A stretch of DNA of 50,854 nucleotides from Synergistaceae bacterium (GTDB taxonomy: Bacteria; Synergistota; Synergistia; Synergistales; Aminobacteriaceae): NCBI GenBank assembly GCA_017445205.1, contig JAFSUP010000007.1, positions 1-50,854 on the forward strand, written 5' to 3'. The notes under the pieces are model-generated. The model did not search any database, had not been told where the DNA came from, and saw only the letters and a program-made list of their open reading frames with translations. Both the position numbers and the translations under genes were made by a program. Each line of letters opens with the position of its first letter. Positions within the stretch are counted from its first letter, which is position 1. Of this stretch, positions 38,642-46,937 are shown piece after piece.

Positions 38642-40249
38642 TTAATCCAGTTCTTCTAATTCCATTAACGCTTTGAAGAGATTATCATCAAAACCCTTGA
38701 ACATTTCTTCAAGTTGTGAAATATTAGGTCTGGCATCCCTGAGAACGTCATAACTTAAAGACAAAGTTTCCTCAGAACCCGAAAGTGACCAATCACCTCC
38801 AGAACTAAACGTAACAACCGCATGAGAATAGAAGTAAACACATCTAAGTCTTCTAAGCCCCAAACTTAACCCTGTAAAAAAACCGTCGAGAAGCCCACCC
38901 TCATTCATTGTACAAAGTTCTGCGTCTTTTGTAACACCATTGTCATCCTTATATGTAAAAGCGTATTTAGAGACTGACGCACGATCTGCAACAGTGAAGC
39001 CATACTTTGTTGTTATCCTGATAATTTCTTCTTTTGTCAAATTACGCCGTTTTGTTTCCTCATTTTGTTTAGGCATATTGGATGTTTTAACTTCAGTCTG
39101 TTGGTTTTGAGCTTTTTCGATTGCTTCCTGAATGTCATCTTTCAGCGCGAACAGCGCAAATGCGTCAAGTTTTCCGTTTTTCATTTCGGATAAAAATACA
39201 TTGCTGACCGTTGTTTCAAATTCAAAATCAACGTTAGGTTCAACGCACGAAATGCCCTCGTACTTGTCGCCCAAAAGGAAATAAGCAATGCCCGCGAAAA
39301 GATTGTTGCTCCAATCCCCGTCCTGCGTGTAGTCCCGGATAATTTCAAGATGTTTCCTGATTTCCGCCGTGTCGGGATTTTCTTTTGCCGCGAGAGCCTG
39401 CACCCTGTATTTCTCGGCTTCGAGTTTGTACGGGTCGTATCTCAGGACGGGCCGCCAGATTTCATCGAACTTGTCATAGCATTTCAAAGTTTCCGCATCG
39501 TCTTTAATCTCCTGCGCGGCTTTTGCACGGTAAAACCAATACGGCGGGTAAACTTGAAAATTTCGCTCAACGTTACGCGCCTTTAACATTCTAAGACGCT
39601 TTGCCGGGTCAGGCTCATTAACGGCCTTGAAATATCCGTTGAGGCTGTCCTGCGTGAGCCTGTATTCATCGGGAAGTTTATACTGGCGAAGTAAATTCCA
39701 TGACGAATTTAACAATCTCACTTGCAAGTCGTTGCAGTCCTCAATGTCTTCTTTCTGCAAACGCCATAAATCATCGTCAAGGCCCTCCAAAAGTTCAGCC
39801 TTTGAATTTTGATACGTGAAATATGACGATACGCACGACGTCGCAAGGCTTCCGAGCCAGCTCCATAAATTTCCGCCGTAAGCCCGGATTCCCGAAAGCG
39901 CGCCGATAAGCTGCCGCTGTTCGCGCCTGTTGTAACGTTCTTGAAAACGCTTGGCTTCTTCCTGACGCAGAGTCTTGCCCGTTATGAAGTTCATCATTTC
40001 GGTAAAAAGTCCCGTGAGTTCGTAGTCGCTCTCAATGTTCCCAAGCGCAAGTTTGTTGATTATATTGTTGTACTCTTGGTCGAGAACGATTCTGTCTTGA
40101 GTGCTGACAATACTGTTAATCGAAACAATCGCCATGTTAAGCGCTAGCATCGTGTGTTGTGGGTCATAATCATTGTCTTCCGCAGTGCAGACAGGAACGG
40201 AAACAAAAACGAAGATCATAGACACAAAAATTAAAATTAGACGGCGCAT
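38642..40249 (-). CDS. Hypothetical secreted protein with helical repeats
   Basis: 535 residues. A signal peptide is clear: MRRLILIFVSMIFVFVSVP then CTAED. The mature part is helical and TPR-like in the middle, for example FYRAKAAQEIKDDAETLKCYDKF and LLGDKYEGISCVEPNVDF, at about residues 235-330. The C-terminal 100 residues are beta-rich (FTYKDDNGVTKDAELC, VYFYSHAVVTFSSGGDWSL). I do not recognise a family or catalytic motif. No gene is co-transcribed. It sits with the 38103 gene between flagellar and amino-acid fermentation genes and may be lineage-specific. Confidence 0.7.
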   Translation of the reverse strand: MRRLILIFVSMIFVFVSVPVCTAEDNDYDPQHTMLALNMAIVSINSIVSTQDRIVLDQEYNNIINKLALGNIESDYELTGLFTEMMNFITGKTLRQEEAKRFQERYNRREQRQLIGALSGIRAYGGNLWSWLGSLATSCVSSYFTYQNSKAELLEGLDDDLWRLQKEDIEDCNDLQVRLLNSSWNLLRQYKLPDEYRLTQDSLNGYFKAVNEPDPAKRLRMLKARNVERNFQVYPPYWFYRAKAAQEIKDDAETLKCYDKFDEIWRPVLRYDPYKLEAEKYRVQALAAKENPDTAEIRKHLEIIRDYTQDGDWSNNLFAGIAYFLLGDKYEGISCVEPNVDFEFETTVSNVFLSEMKNGKLDAFALFALKDDIQEAIEKAQNQQTEVKTSNMPKQNEETKRRNLTKEEIIRITTKYGFTVADRASVSKYAFTYKDDNGVTKDAELCTMNEGGLLDGFFTGLSLGLRRLRCVYFYSHAVVTFSSGGDWSLSGSEETLSLSYDVLRDARPNISQLEEMFKGFDDNLFKALMELEELD

Positions 40250-40269
40250 TAATTTTTCAGCTCCTAAGT

Positions 40270-40296
40270 TCTCTCGCTTTGGCGGGAGATTTTTTT
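40270..40296 (+). terminator. Terminator-like hairpin upstream of iorA
   Basis: Eight-bp stem (TCTCTCGC 40270..40277 / GCGGGAGA 40282..40289, one T-G pair) with a 4-base loop and then a run of seven T. It points in the plus direction, although no plus-strand gene lies between 38573 and iorA. It could stop antisense transcripts or be an attenuator if iorA transcription starts further upstream. Confidence 0.55.
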
Positions 40297-40394
40297 ATAC
40301 ATTATACATTTATGCGAGCTTAGTTTAATAATGATTTACTTGAAAAATAATTTATAATGCTAAAATCACTTCAAATCTGAAGGGGGAAATTAAA

Positions 40395-42188
40395 ATGAAG
40401 CAACTGATGCAGGGAAACACCGCCGCCGCTCGTGGACTTTATGAAGCTGGCTGTTGTGTTGCATCAAGTTATCCCGGCACTCCTAGCACAGAAATCACTG
40501 AAGAGGCCGCGAAATTTAACGAAATCTATTGCGAATGGGCGCCTAATGAGAAAGTCGCAATGGAAACCGCTTTTGGTGCAGCTCTCGCAGGCCGCAGGAG
40601 TTTTTGCGGAATGAAACACGTAGGCTTAAACGTCGCTGCCGATCCTTTGTTCACAGTTTCTTACACTGGCATTAACGCCGGCATGGTCATTTGTGTAGCC
40701 GATGATGCCGGTATGCACTCGTCGCAGAACGAACAAGACTCGCGACATTATGCCCGCGCCGCGAAGCTGCCAATGCTCGAACCGTCGGATTCTCAAGAGG
40801 CTCTCGAATTTTTTAAAAAGGCTTATGACATTTCAGAAGAATTTGACACACCTGTAATCGTGAAAATGTGTACTCGCGTAGCTCACTCGCAGTCTTTAGT
40901 AGAAATCGGCGAACGCGAAGAAGATATTGACGTTCCTTACGAAAAAAATATTGCTAAGTACGTCATGATGCCCGGCAACGCGATTAAACGACACCCGATA
41001 GTCGAAGAACGAATGCGAAAGTTAAGAATTTATTCAGATTTTTCAAAAATGAATCGCTTTGACGACGGCAAAAGCAACAAAATCGGAATCATAACGTCGT
41101 CAACATGCTATCAATATGTAAAAGAGGCGTGCGGAGATTTATATCCAGTTTTTAAAATTGGAATGGTGTGGCCATTGCCGGACGAAAAAATTAAAGAGTT
41201 CGCGAAGGCTGTCTCGCGTCTTGTGATTGTTGAAGAGCTTGACCCGTTCATCGAAGAGCATTGTAAGTCGCTCGGCATTGAATGCGAAGGCAAAAATTTA
41301 TTCCCTGTCGAAGGCGAGTTAAATCAGAATATAATCGCGCAAAAATTATTACACTCGAAGACAACAGGCAAAAAACTTGATGAAAAAATTCCGCCGCGTC
41401 CTCCCGTCATGTGTGCAGGCTGTCCGCATAGAGGACTTTTCTACACTTTGAACAAAAATAAATGCACGGTTCTTGGCGATATTGGCTGCTACACTCTCGG
41501 AGCTGTTGCGCCGCTGTCAGCTATGGATATGACGCTGTGCATGGGAGCTTCAGTCAGTGCGCTTCACGGATTTAATAAAGCTCTTGAAAATTACAACGGC
41601 GGGAGCCCCGCTGACAGTGAAAAAATTAAAAACGTCGTTGCGGTCATCGGTGATTCTACTTTCATGCACTCGGGAATGACAGGGCTTGCTAATATAGCTT
41701 ACAATCAAAGTAAATCCGTCGTAATCATTCTCGACAACTCTATAACCGGCATGACCGGCCATCAACAGAATCCCACGACCGGATTTAATATCAAAGGCGA
41801 CCCGGCGGGGAAAATTAATCTTGAAAATCTTTGCCGCGCTATGGGCTTCAATCGCGTTCGAGTCGTTGACCCTTATAACTTAAAAGAATGCAATGACGCT
41901 CTGAAAGAAGAACTCGCCGCCGATGAGTCAAGCGTGATAATCTCGCGCCGCCCGTGTGCATTGTTAAAGTACGTGAAACACAAACCGCCTTTGAAAGTTA
42001 ATGAAAATAAATGCGTCGGCTGTAAATCCTGCATGAGAATTGGCTGCCCGGCTCTTTCGATTAAAGATAATTGCCAGCGGGGCTCCCGCCACGCGCAAGT
42101 CGACTCGACTTTGTGTGTCGGCTGCGGAGTTTGTGAACAGCTCTGTAAGTTTGACGCGTTCGAGAGCACAGCTAAGGAGGGCGAGTAA
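40395..42188 (+). CDS. iorA: Indolepyruvate:ferredoxin oxidoreductase, alpha subunit
   Basis: Thiamine-diphosphate enzyme subunit that oxidatively decarboxylates aryl-pyruvates (from Trp, Phe, Tyr) to aryl-acetyl-CoA with ferredoxin as acceptor. 597 residues. N-terminal pyrimidine-binding part: SSYPGTPSTEITEEAAK and EWAPNEKVAMETAFGAALAG. Diphosphate-binding part: MCAGCPHRGLFYTLNK, GDIGCYTLG and VIGDSTFMHSGMTGLANIAYN with ITGMTGHQQNP. The C-terminal 65 residues carry two [4Fe-4S] motifs, CVGCKSCMRIGCP and CVGCGVCEQLCK. iorB follows at 2 bases. Confidence 0.96.
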   Translation: MKQLMQGNTAAARGLYEAGCCVASSYPGTPSTEITEEAAKFNEIYCEWAPNEKVAMETAFGAALAGRRSFCGMKHVGLNVAADPLFTVSYTGINAGMVICVADDAGMHSSQNEQDSRHYARAAKLPMLEPSDSQEALEFFKKAYDISEEFDTPVIVKMCTRVAHSQSLVEIGEREEDIDVPYEKNIAKYVMMPGNAIKRHPIVEERMRKLRIYSDFSKMNRFDDGKSNKIGIITSSTCYQYVKEACGDLYPVFKIGMVWPLPDEKIKEFAKAVSRLVIVEELDPFIEEHCKSLGIECEGKNLFPVEGELNQNIIAQKLLHSKTTGKKLDEKIPPRPPVMCAGCPHRGLFYTLNKNKCTVLGDIGCYTLGAVAPLSAMDMTLCMGASVSALHGFNKALENYNGGSPADSEKIKNVVAVIGDSTFMHSGMTGLANIAYNQSKSVVIILDNSITGMTGHQQNPTTGFNIKGDPAGKINLENLCRAMGFNRVRVVDPYNLKECNDALKEELAADESSVIISRRPCALLKYVKHKPPLKVNENKCVGCKSCMRIGCPALSIKDNCQRGSRHAQVDSTLCVGCGVCEQLCKFDAFESTAKEGE

Positions 42189-42190
42189 AC

Positions 42191-42766
42191 ATGACTACGA
42201 AAAATATTATGATTGTTGGAGTCGGCGGTCAAGGCAGCGTCCTTGCAAGCAAGTTACTTGGCCACTTGCTCACGACGCAAAATTTTGATGTCAAAGTCTC
42301 CGAAGTTCACGGAATGAGCCAGCGCGGCGGCAGCGTCGTTACATACGTCAAGTACGGCGACAAAGTTTACTCCCCTGTCGTTGAGAAGGGCGAAGCGGAT
42401 TTCATTGTGTCGTTTGAAATTTTAGAGACGGCTCGATGGCTCGAATATCTCAAACCCGACGGACAAATCGTAACTTCGACTCAACAAATTGATCCTATGC
42501 CTGTATTAACGGGCGCGATGACTTACCCGGAGAATTTGCTCGAAAAAATTCAAGCTACGGGCGTGAAAGTTGACGCTCTCGACTGCTTAAAACTCGCTGA
42601 AGAAGCCGGAAGCTCAAAGGCCGTTAATCTCGTCTTGCTCGGACGACTCAGCCACTATTTTAATGATATTAAGCCGGGAGCTTGGCAAGAAGCTATTGAA
42701 GCTTGTGTTCCGCCAAAATTCCTTGAACTTAATAAAAAAGCTTTTGAATTAGGGAAGCAGGCATAA
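42191..42766 (+). CDS. iorB: Indolepyruvate:ferredoxin oxidoreductase, beta subunit
   Basis: 191 residues, the gamma-type domain of 2-oxoacid oxidoreductases. Blocks: MIVGVGGQGSVLASKLLG, VSEVHGMSQRGGSVVTYVKYG, and AGSSKAVNLVLLGRLSHYF. It partners IorA to bind coenzyme A and complete the enzyme. It starts 2 bases after iorA, so the subunits are made together. The next gene (paaK) follows after 76 bases that hold a heptad repeat. Confidence 0.95.
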   Translation: MTTKNIMIVGVGGQGSVLASKLLGHLLTTQNFDVKVSEVHGMSQRGGSVVTYVKYGDKVYSPVVEKGEADFIVSFEILETARWLEYLKPDGQIVTSTQQIDPMPVLTGAMTYPENLLEKIQATGVKVDALDCLKLAEEAGSSKAVNLVLLGRLSHYFNDIKPGAWQEAIEACVPPKFLELNKKAFELGKQA

Positions 42767-42785
42767 ATTAAAATTTTTTCTTTTA

Positions 42786-42820
42786 ACTTCCTACTTCCTA
42801 CTTCCTAACTCCTACTTGTA
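42786..42820 (-). repeat. TTAGGAR heptad repeat, copy d
   Basis: On the minus strand: TAGGAGTTAGGAAGTAGGAA and one more AGTAGGAAG unit, between iorB and paaK. Same family as copies at 3738, 30401, 36787 and 46060. Confidence 0.6.
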
Positions 42821-42842
42821 GTTTTGAAAGAAGGTTTTTAAT

Positions 42843-44144
42843 TTGGGAAAATATTTTCAGCAAGAAATCGAATGTATGCCACACGAAAAAATTCGTGAGC
42901 TTCAGAACGAGAAATTATTAAAACAAGTCCGCCACGTCTGGAACGATGTGCCTTACTATCGCGCAAAAATGCAAGAGAAGGGACTCACGCCCGACGACAT
43001 TAAATCACTTAATGACTTACATAAGCTCCCGTTCTTAACTAAAGACGATTTAAGAAAAGCTTATCCTTACGGACTTATGGGCAAGCCCTTAAAAGACTGC
43101 GTGCGAATTCAATCGACTTCGGGCACAACTGGTCAGCGCGTCGTAGCGTTCTACACTCTTCACGATATTCACATCTGGGAAGAAATGTGCGCCCGTGCAA
43201 TCGTCGCGGCGGGTGGTTCTAATGAATCAGTCGTTCAAGTTTCATATGGTTACGGCCTCTTCACGGGTGGCCCGGGACTTAACGGCGGAAGCCATTTGCT
43301 CGGTTCTCTTACAATTCCGACATCATCAGGCAACACCGACAGGCAGATTATGTTCATCAAGGATTTGTCGGCTACGATTTTATGCTGCACACCGAGCTAC
43401 GCTGCTTTCATCGGTGAACGAATGAAAGAAATGGGACTCACGCCCGACGATATTCCATTGAAGGCCGGAATTTTTGGCGCGGAAGCGTGGAGCGAAGAAA
43501 TGCGACGCGACATCGAAGCAACGATGGGAATCAAAGCCTACGACATCTACGGATTAACGGAACTTTGCGGCCCCGGCGTTTCGTTTGAATGCGAAGACCA
43601 GCACGGAATGCACATTAACGAAGATTATTTCATCGCTGAAATTATTGACCCGAAGACCGGAGAAGTTTTACCTGAGGGAAGTCTCGGCGAGCTTGTTTTC
43701 ACGACACTTGACAAAGAAGCTTTCCCGCTGTTGCGCTACAGAACACGCGATATAACTTCTTTATCTCATGAGCCATGCCCCTGCGGTCGTACTCACGTCC
43801 GTATGTCAAGACTTAAAGGCCGCACCGACGACATGTTAATCATTCGCGGCGTCAACGTCTTCCCGAGCCAGATTGAAACAGTCTTAATTAATCAGGGTTA
43901 CCCGGCGAATTATCAAATTATTGTCGATCGTGTCAATAACACTGATACTCTTGACGTCAGAGTCGAAATGACTCCGGAAATGTTCACGGACAACCTTGGC
44001 GAAGTCAACAAGCGTCAGGCCGAACTCGTTGACGGTTTGAAGTCAATGCTTGGACTTAAAGCAAAAGTTACACTCGTCGCACCGAAGACGATTGTTCGCA
44101 GCGAAGGCAAAGCTGTTCGAGTTATCGACAACAGAAAAATTTAA
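42843..44144 (+). CDS. paaK: Phenylacetate-CoA ligase / aryl-acid CoA ligase
   Basis: Activates phenylacetate or a related aryl acid to its CoA thioester with ATP. 433 residues, usual length. Start TTG at 42843, supported by GAAAGAAGG 9 bases upstream. The AMP-binding loop is RIQSTSGTTGQRVVAFYT near residue 85-105, YDIYGLTELCGPG is the adenine-binding block, and LRYRTRDIT with GRTDDMLIIRGVNVFPSQIE is the hinge and C-terminal lid. Directly behind iorAB, the enzyme probably works in reverse or forward with aryl-acetyl-CoA from aromatic amino acid breakdown, where ATP can be gained. Confidence 0.94.
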   Translation: MGKYFQQEIECMPHEKIRELQNEKLLKQVRHVWNDVPYYRAKMQEKGLTPDDIKSLNDLHKLPFLTKDDLRKAYPYGLMGKPLKDCVRIQSTSGTTGQRVVAFYTLHDIHIWEEMCARAIVAAGGSNESVVQVSYGYGLFTGGPGLNGGSHLLGSLTIPTSSGNTDRQIMFIKDLSATILCCTPSYAAFIGERMKEMGLTPDDIPLKAGIFGAEAWSEEMRRDIEATMGIKAYDIYGLTELCGPGVSFECEDQHGMHINEDYFIAEIIDPKTGEVLPEGSLGELVFTTLDKEAFPLLRYRTRDITSLSHEPCPCGRTHVRMSRLKGRTDDMLIIRGVNVFPSQIETVLINQGYPANYQIIVDRVNNTDTLDVRVEMTPEMFTDNLGEVNKRQAELVDGLKSMLGLKAKVTLVAPKTIVRSEGKAVRVIDNRKI

Positions 44145-44159
44145 GAAAGGGTGAAAATC

Positions 44160-44594
44160 ATGAGCGTAAAACAAATTTCGGTTTTTTTAGAAAATCGTCC
44201 CGGCTGTCTTAACGAAATGACGCAGGCACTTGCGGACGCAAAAATTGATCTTCGCGGGCTCTCTTTAGCAGAGACTAGCGACTTCGGAATTGTTCGCTTA
44301 ATCGTCGATGATGTTCTCGGCACTGCGACAGTTTTGAAAGATTCCGGCTTCGTCGCAAGTTTAACGGACGTTCTAGCGGTTGAAGTTCCAAACGTCCCCG
44401 GCGGACTTAACAAAGTTCTTTGCATTTTGAACAAAACGGGCGTAAACATTGAATACATGTATGCGATCCTCGGAAATAAAAGATCGGAGACTGCTTACAT
44501 GATCTTCAGAGTGAATGACAACGAAAAATCTTCGGCGGCTCTTGAAGGCGAAGGCATCAGGATTTTGAATCAAGCAGCACTTTCGGAAATATAA
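44160..44594 (+). CDS. Tandem ACT-domain protein
   Basis: 144 residues from the ATG at 44160; GAAAGGGTG is well placed for this start, while the GTG at 44151 overlaps that site. Two ACT folds follow each other: ISVFLENRPGCLNEMTQAL (first) and LAVEVPNVPGGLNKVLCIL (second), each with the P-G-x-L ligand turn. ACT pairs bind amino acids and often sit next to paaK and iorAB. A feedback sensor for aromatic or branched amino acids in this operon is inferred. A terminator follows. Confidence 0.9.
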   Translation: MSVKQISVFLENRPGCLNEMTQALADAKIDLRGLSLAETSDFGIVRLIVDDVLGTATVLKDSGFVASLTDVLAVEVPNVPGGLNKVLCILNKTGVNIEYMYAILGNKRSETAYMIFRVNDNEKSSAALEGEGIRILNQAALSEI

Positions 44595-44625
44595 ATCTCA
44601 AATTTCACTTTATTGTTCCCGTTTT

Positions 44626-44662
44626 AACTTCTGGATTTTGTGTCCGGAAGTTAATTTTTTTT
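44626..44662 (+). terminator. Intrinsic terminator of the iorAB-paaK-ACT operon
   Basis: Ten-bp stem AACTTCTGGA (44626..44635) / TCCGGAAGTT (44643..44652) with one T-G pair and a 7-base loop, followed by AA and a run of eight T. Confidence 0.88.
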
Positions 44663-44703
44663 GTATATAATTAGCGAAAAAATTTTGGGAGATGTTATGA
44701 ATT

Positions 44704-46059
44704 TTGGGTAATGAACAAAGACAACGAAAATATTTTGGAACTGACGGCGTTAGAGATTTAGCAAACTCCGGCAACATGACCCCCGAACTTGCTTTGAAGC
44801 TCGGCCGGGCTTTCATAAAGTTCAATCACGCTCATAGGCCGAACGCTAAAAAGAAAATTGTAATCGGGCTTGACACTCGATTAAGCGGCGGAATGCTCGA
44901 AGGTGCTCTAAGTGCGGGTATGACGTCCGAAGGCGCGGAAGTGTTTTCGGCCGGGATAATTCCAACTCCGGGCGTGAGCTTCGCGGTCAAAGATTTACAA
45001 GCGGACGGCGGCGCTGTCATCAGTGCTTCACATAACCCCGCCGAATATAACGGAATTAAATTTTTAGGTTCAGACGGCTGCAAGTTATCCGACGATGAAG
45101 AACTTGAAATCGAAGATTTATTATCAACGGACGATAACAAAAATTCAGAAGTCGGAAAGATTCATCAACGTCCCGACCTCGTTACACGTTACGCCGAACA
45201 CATTGCCTCGTATCTCAATGACGAAGCCGCTTTTGATAATGTCGTTTTCGATTGCGCGTCAGGCGCTTCGGCCAAGAGCGTCCCTGTTTTAGTGGCGGCA
45301 ACAAAATTTTCAAAACTCAATACCGCAATAATCTCTCACGAATACGACGGACGAAATATTAATAAAGACTGCGGCGTAATGCACATGGAAAATTTAACAA
45401 GTTATGTCGTAAATCACAAAATGGCGCTTGGCTTTGCGTTCGACGGCGACGCGGACAGAGTTTTAATTTCAGACTCTCACGGCCGCATTATTGACGGCGA
45501 TATTATTTTGTGGGTCTTAGGTCGCTGGCTCAAAAAACGCAACGCCCCAGGCTCTGATAAAGTCGTCGTAACCGTCATGAGCAACATGGCTCTTGAAAGT
45601 CATCTAAAGAAAAACGGGATCAAAACTCTTCGTTGCCCTGTCGGAGATCGTTACGTCCTTGAGACAATGCGATCATCAGGCGCGGGACTTGGCGGCGAAC
45701 AATCCGGCCACATAATTGCGAGCGAGTTCACGGGCACGGGCGATGGTCTTTGCACAGCGATGCTTTTCATGAACGCAATCAAAGATTTAGATGAAGACGT
45801 TTCAACTTTAATTGACCGATTCGGACGTTATCCGCAGAAACTCACGAACTTGACTTTGACGAAGCCGCGCGAACTTGTCGATATGGAAGCGGTTAATGAA
45901 ATCGTGAAGGGATACGAAGCGAAGCTCACCGACGGAAGAATTTTTGTGCGAACGTCAGGGACAGAGCCTTTGCTTAGAATTTTGGTTGAAGCTCCCGAAA
46001 AGTCCACCGTCGAAAATCTTTCAACAGAACTTGCAAATAAACTCGAAAAATACAGTTAG
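44704..46059 (+). CDS. glmM: Phosphoglucosamine mutase
   Basis: Converts glucosamine-6-phosphate to glucosamine-1-phosphate for UDP-GlcNAc and cell-wall synthesis. 451 residues. KYFGTDGVRDLAN near the start, phosphoserine S109 in GAVISASHNPAEYNGIKF, metal loop FDGDADR, sugar loop GGEQSGHI and phosphate site VRTSGTEPLLRI are all present. The start is TTG at 44704, 11 bases after GGGAGA. An ATG at 44697 is closer to that site but opens a 4-codon frame (ATG AAT TTT GGG TAA) overlapping the true start; it may be a start-decoy or a coupling mini-ORF. Confidence 0.95.
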   Translation: MGNEQRQRKYFGTDGVRDLANSGNMTPELALKLGRAFIKFNHAHRPNAKKKIVIGLDTRLSGGMLEGALSAGMTSEGAEVFSAGIIPTPGVSFAVKDLQADGGAVISASHNPAEYNGIKFLGSDGCKLSDDEELEIEDLLSTDDNKNSEVGKIHQRPDLVTRYAEHIASYLNDEAAFDNVVFDCASGASAKSVPVLVAATKFSKLNTAIISHEYDGRNINKDCGVMHMENLTSYVVNHKMALGFAFDGDADRVLISDSHGRIIDGDIILWVLGRWLKKRNAPGSDKVVVTVMSNMALESHLKKNGIKTLRCPVGDRYVLETMRSSGAGLGGEQSGHIIASEFTGTGDGLCTAMLFMNAIKDLDEDVSTLIDRFGRYPQKLTNLTLTKPRELVDMEAVNEIVKGYEAKLTDGRIFVRTSGTEPLLRILVEAPEKSTVENLSTELANKLEKYS

Positions 46060-46139
46060 AAATTAGGGATTAGGAATGAGGAATTTTTTTCGCGATTGTT
46101 GTTTTCACTTCCTCCTTCCTAATTCCTCCTTCCTAATTA
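46060..46139 (+). repeat. TTAGGAR heptad repeat with inverted half, copy e
   Basis: AATTAGGGATTAGGAATGAGGAA (46060..46083) and, after 26 bases, the reverse type TTCCTCCTTCCTAATTCCTCC and onward to 46139. The halves can form a long imperfect hairpin between glmM and larB. Confidence 0.65.
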
Positions 46140-46175
46140 ATATGATATTATCTTCGTGAAGAGGTGAAAAATTTT

Positions 46176-46934
46176 TTGAACGACATTAAAAAAGTCCTTC
46201 ATGAACTCCACGAAAATAAAATTACGGTTGAAGAAGCCTATCTAAAATTAAAAGAGCAACCGTTTGAAGACATCGGTTACGCAAAAGTCGATTTACATAG
46301 AAAGATTCGTCAAGGTGCTTCAGAAGTCATATATGGCGCCGGCAAGACTCCCGAACAGATAGCCGGGATTATTGACGTTATGAAAGAACATCATCAAGGC
46401 GCAATCTTAATCACTCGTCTTTCAAATGAATCCGCAGAAAAATTAAAATCGCTCGGCTGTGAAATAAATTATCATTCCGAAGCTCACGCAGGGATTTATG
46501 GCACAATGCCCACGCCTGAAGGTAAAAATTTCATCGTCGTCGCAACCGGCGGCACTAGCGACATTCCGGTAGCTGAAGAAGCTGCGCTAACGGCCGAAGT
46601 CCTTGGGAACAAGGTGAAGAGATTATATGACGTTGGAGTCGCGGGCCTTCATAGAGTTCTTTCACACATTGACGACATCATGAGCGCAAGCGTAATTGTC
46701 GCAGTCGCAGGCATGGAAGGAGCTTTAGCGAGCGTTCTCGGCGGCTTGGCGGATTGTCCCGTTATCGCTGTCCCTACGAGCGTCGGTTACGGTGCGTCGT
46801 TCGGAGGCGTTTCAGCGTTGCTGGCTATGTTGAACTCGTGCGCAAGCGGTGTGAGTGTCGTTAATATAGATAATGGATTCGGAGCCGGTTATCTCGCCGG
46901 CATGATTAATAAAATCAGAATAGAAGGGGAATGA
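46176..46934 (+). CDS. larB: Nickel-pincer cofactor biosynthesis protein LarB (NCAIR-mutase-related)
   Basis: LarB carboxylates and hydrolyses nicotinic acid adenine dinucleotide in synthesis of the nickel-pincer nucleotide of lactate racemase-type enzymes. Start is TTG at 46176, 9 bases after GAGGTG; the in-frame GTG at 46164 lies inside that site. 252 residues: VDLHRKIRQGASEVIYGAGKT, then IVVATGGTSDIPVAEEAALT, then DVGVAGLHRVLSHI, VAVAGMEGALASVLGGL and PTSVGYGASFGGVSALL. The last half resembles PurE. larC and larE are not next to it in the window. Confidence 0.9.
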   Translation: MNDIKKVLHELHENKITVEEAYLKLKEQPFEDIGYAKVDLHRKIRQGASEVIYGAGKTPEQIAGIIDVMKEHHQGAILITRLSNESAEKLKSLGCEINYHSEAHAGIYGTMPTPEGKNFIVVATGGTSDIPVAEEAALTAEVLGNKVKRLYDVGVAGLHRVLSHIDDIMSASVIVAVAGMEGALASVLGGLADCPVIAVPTSVGYGASFGGVSALLAMLNSCASGVSVVNIDNGFGAGYLAGMINKIRIEGE

Positions 46935-46937
46935 GTT

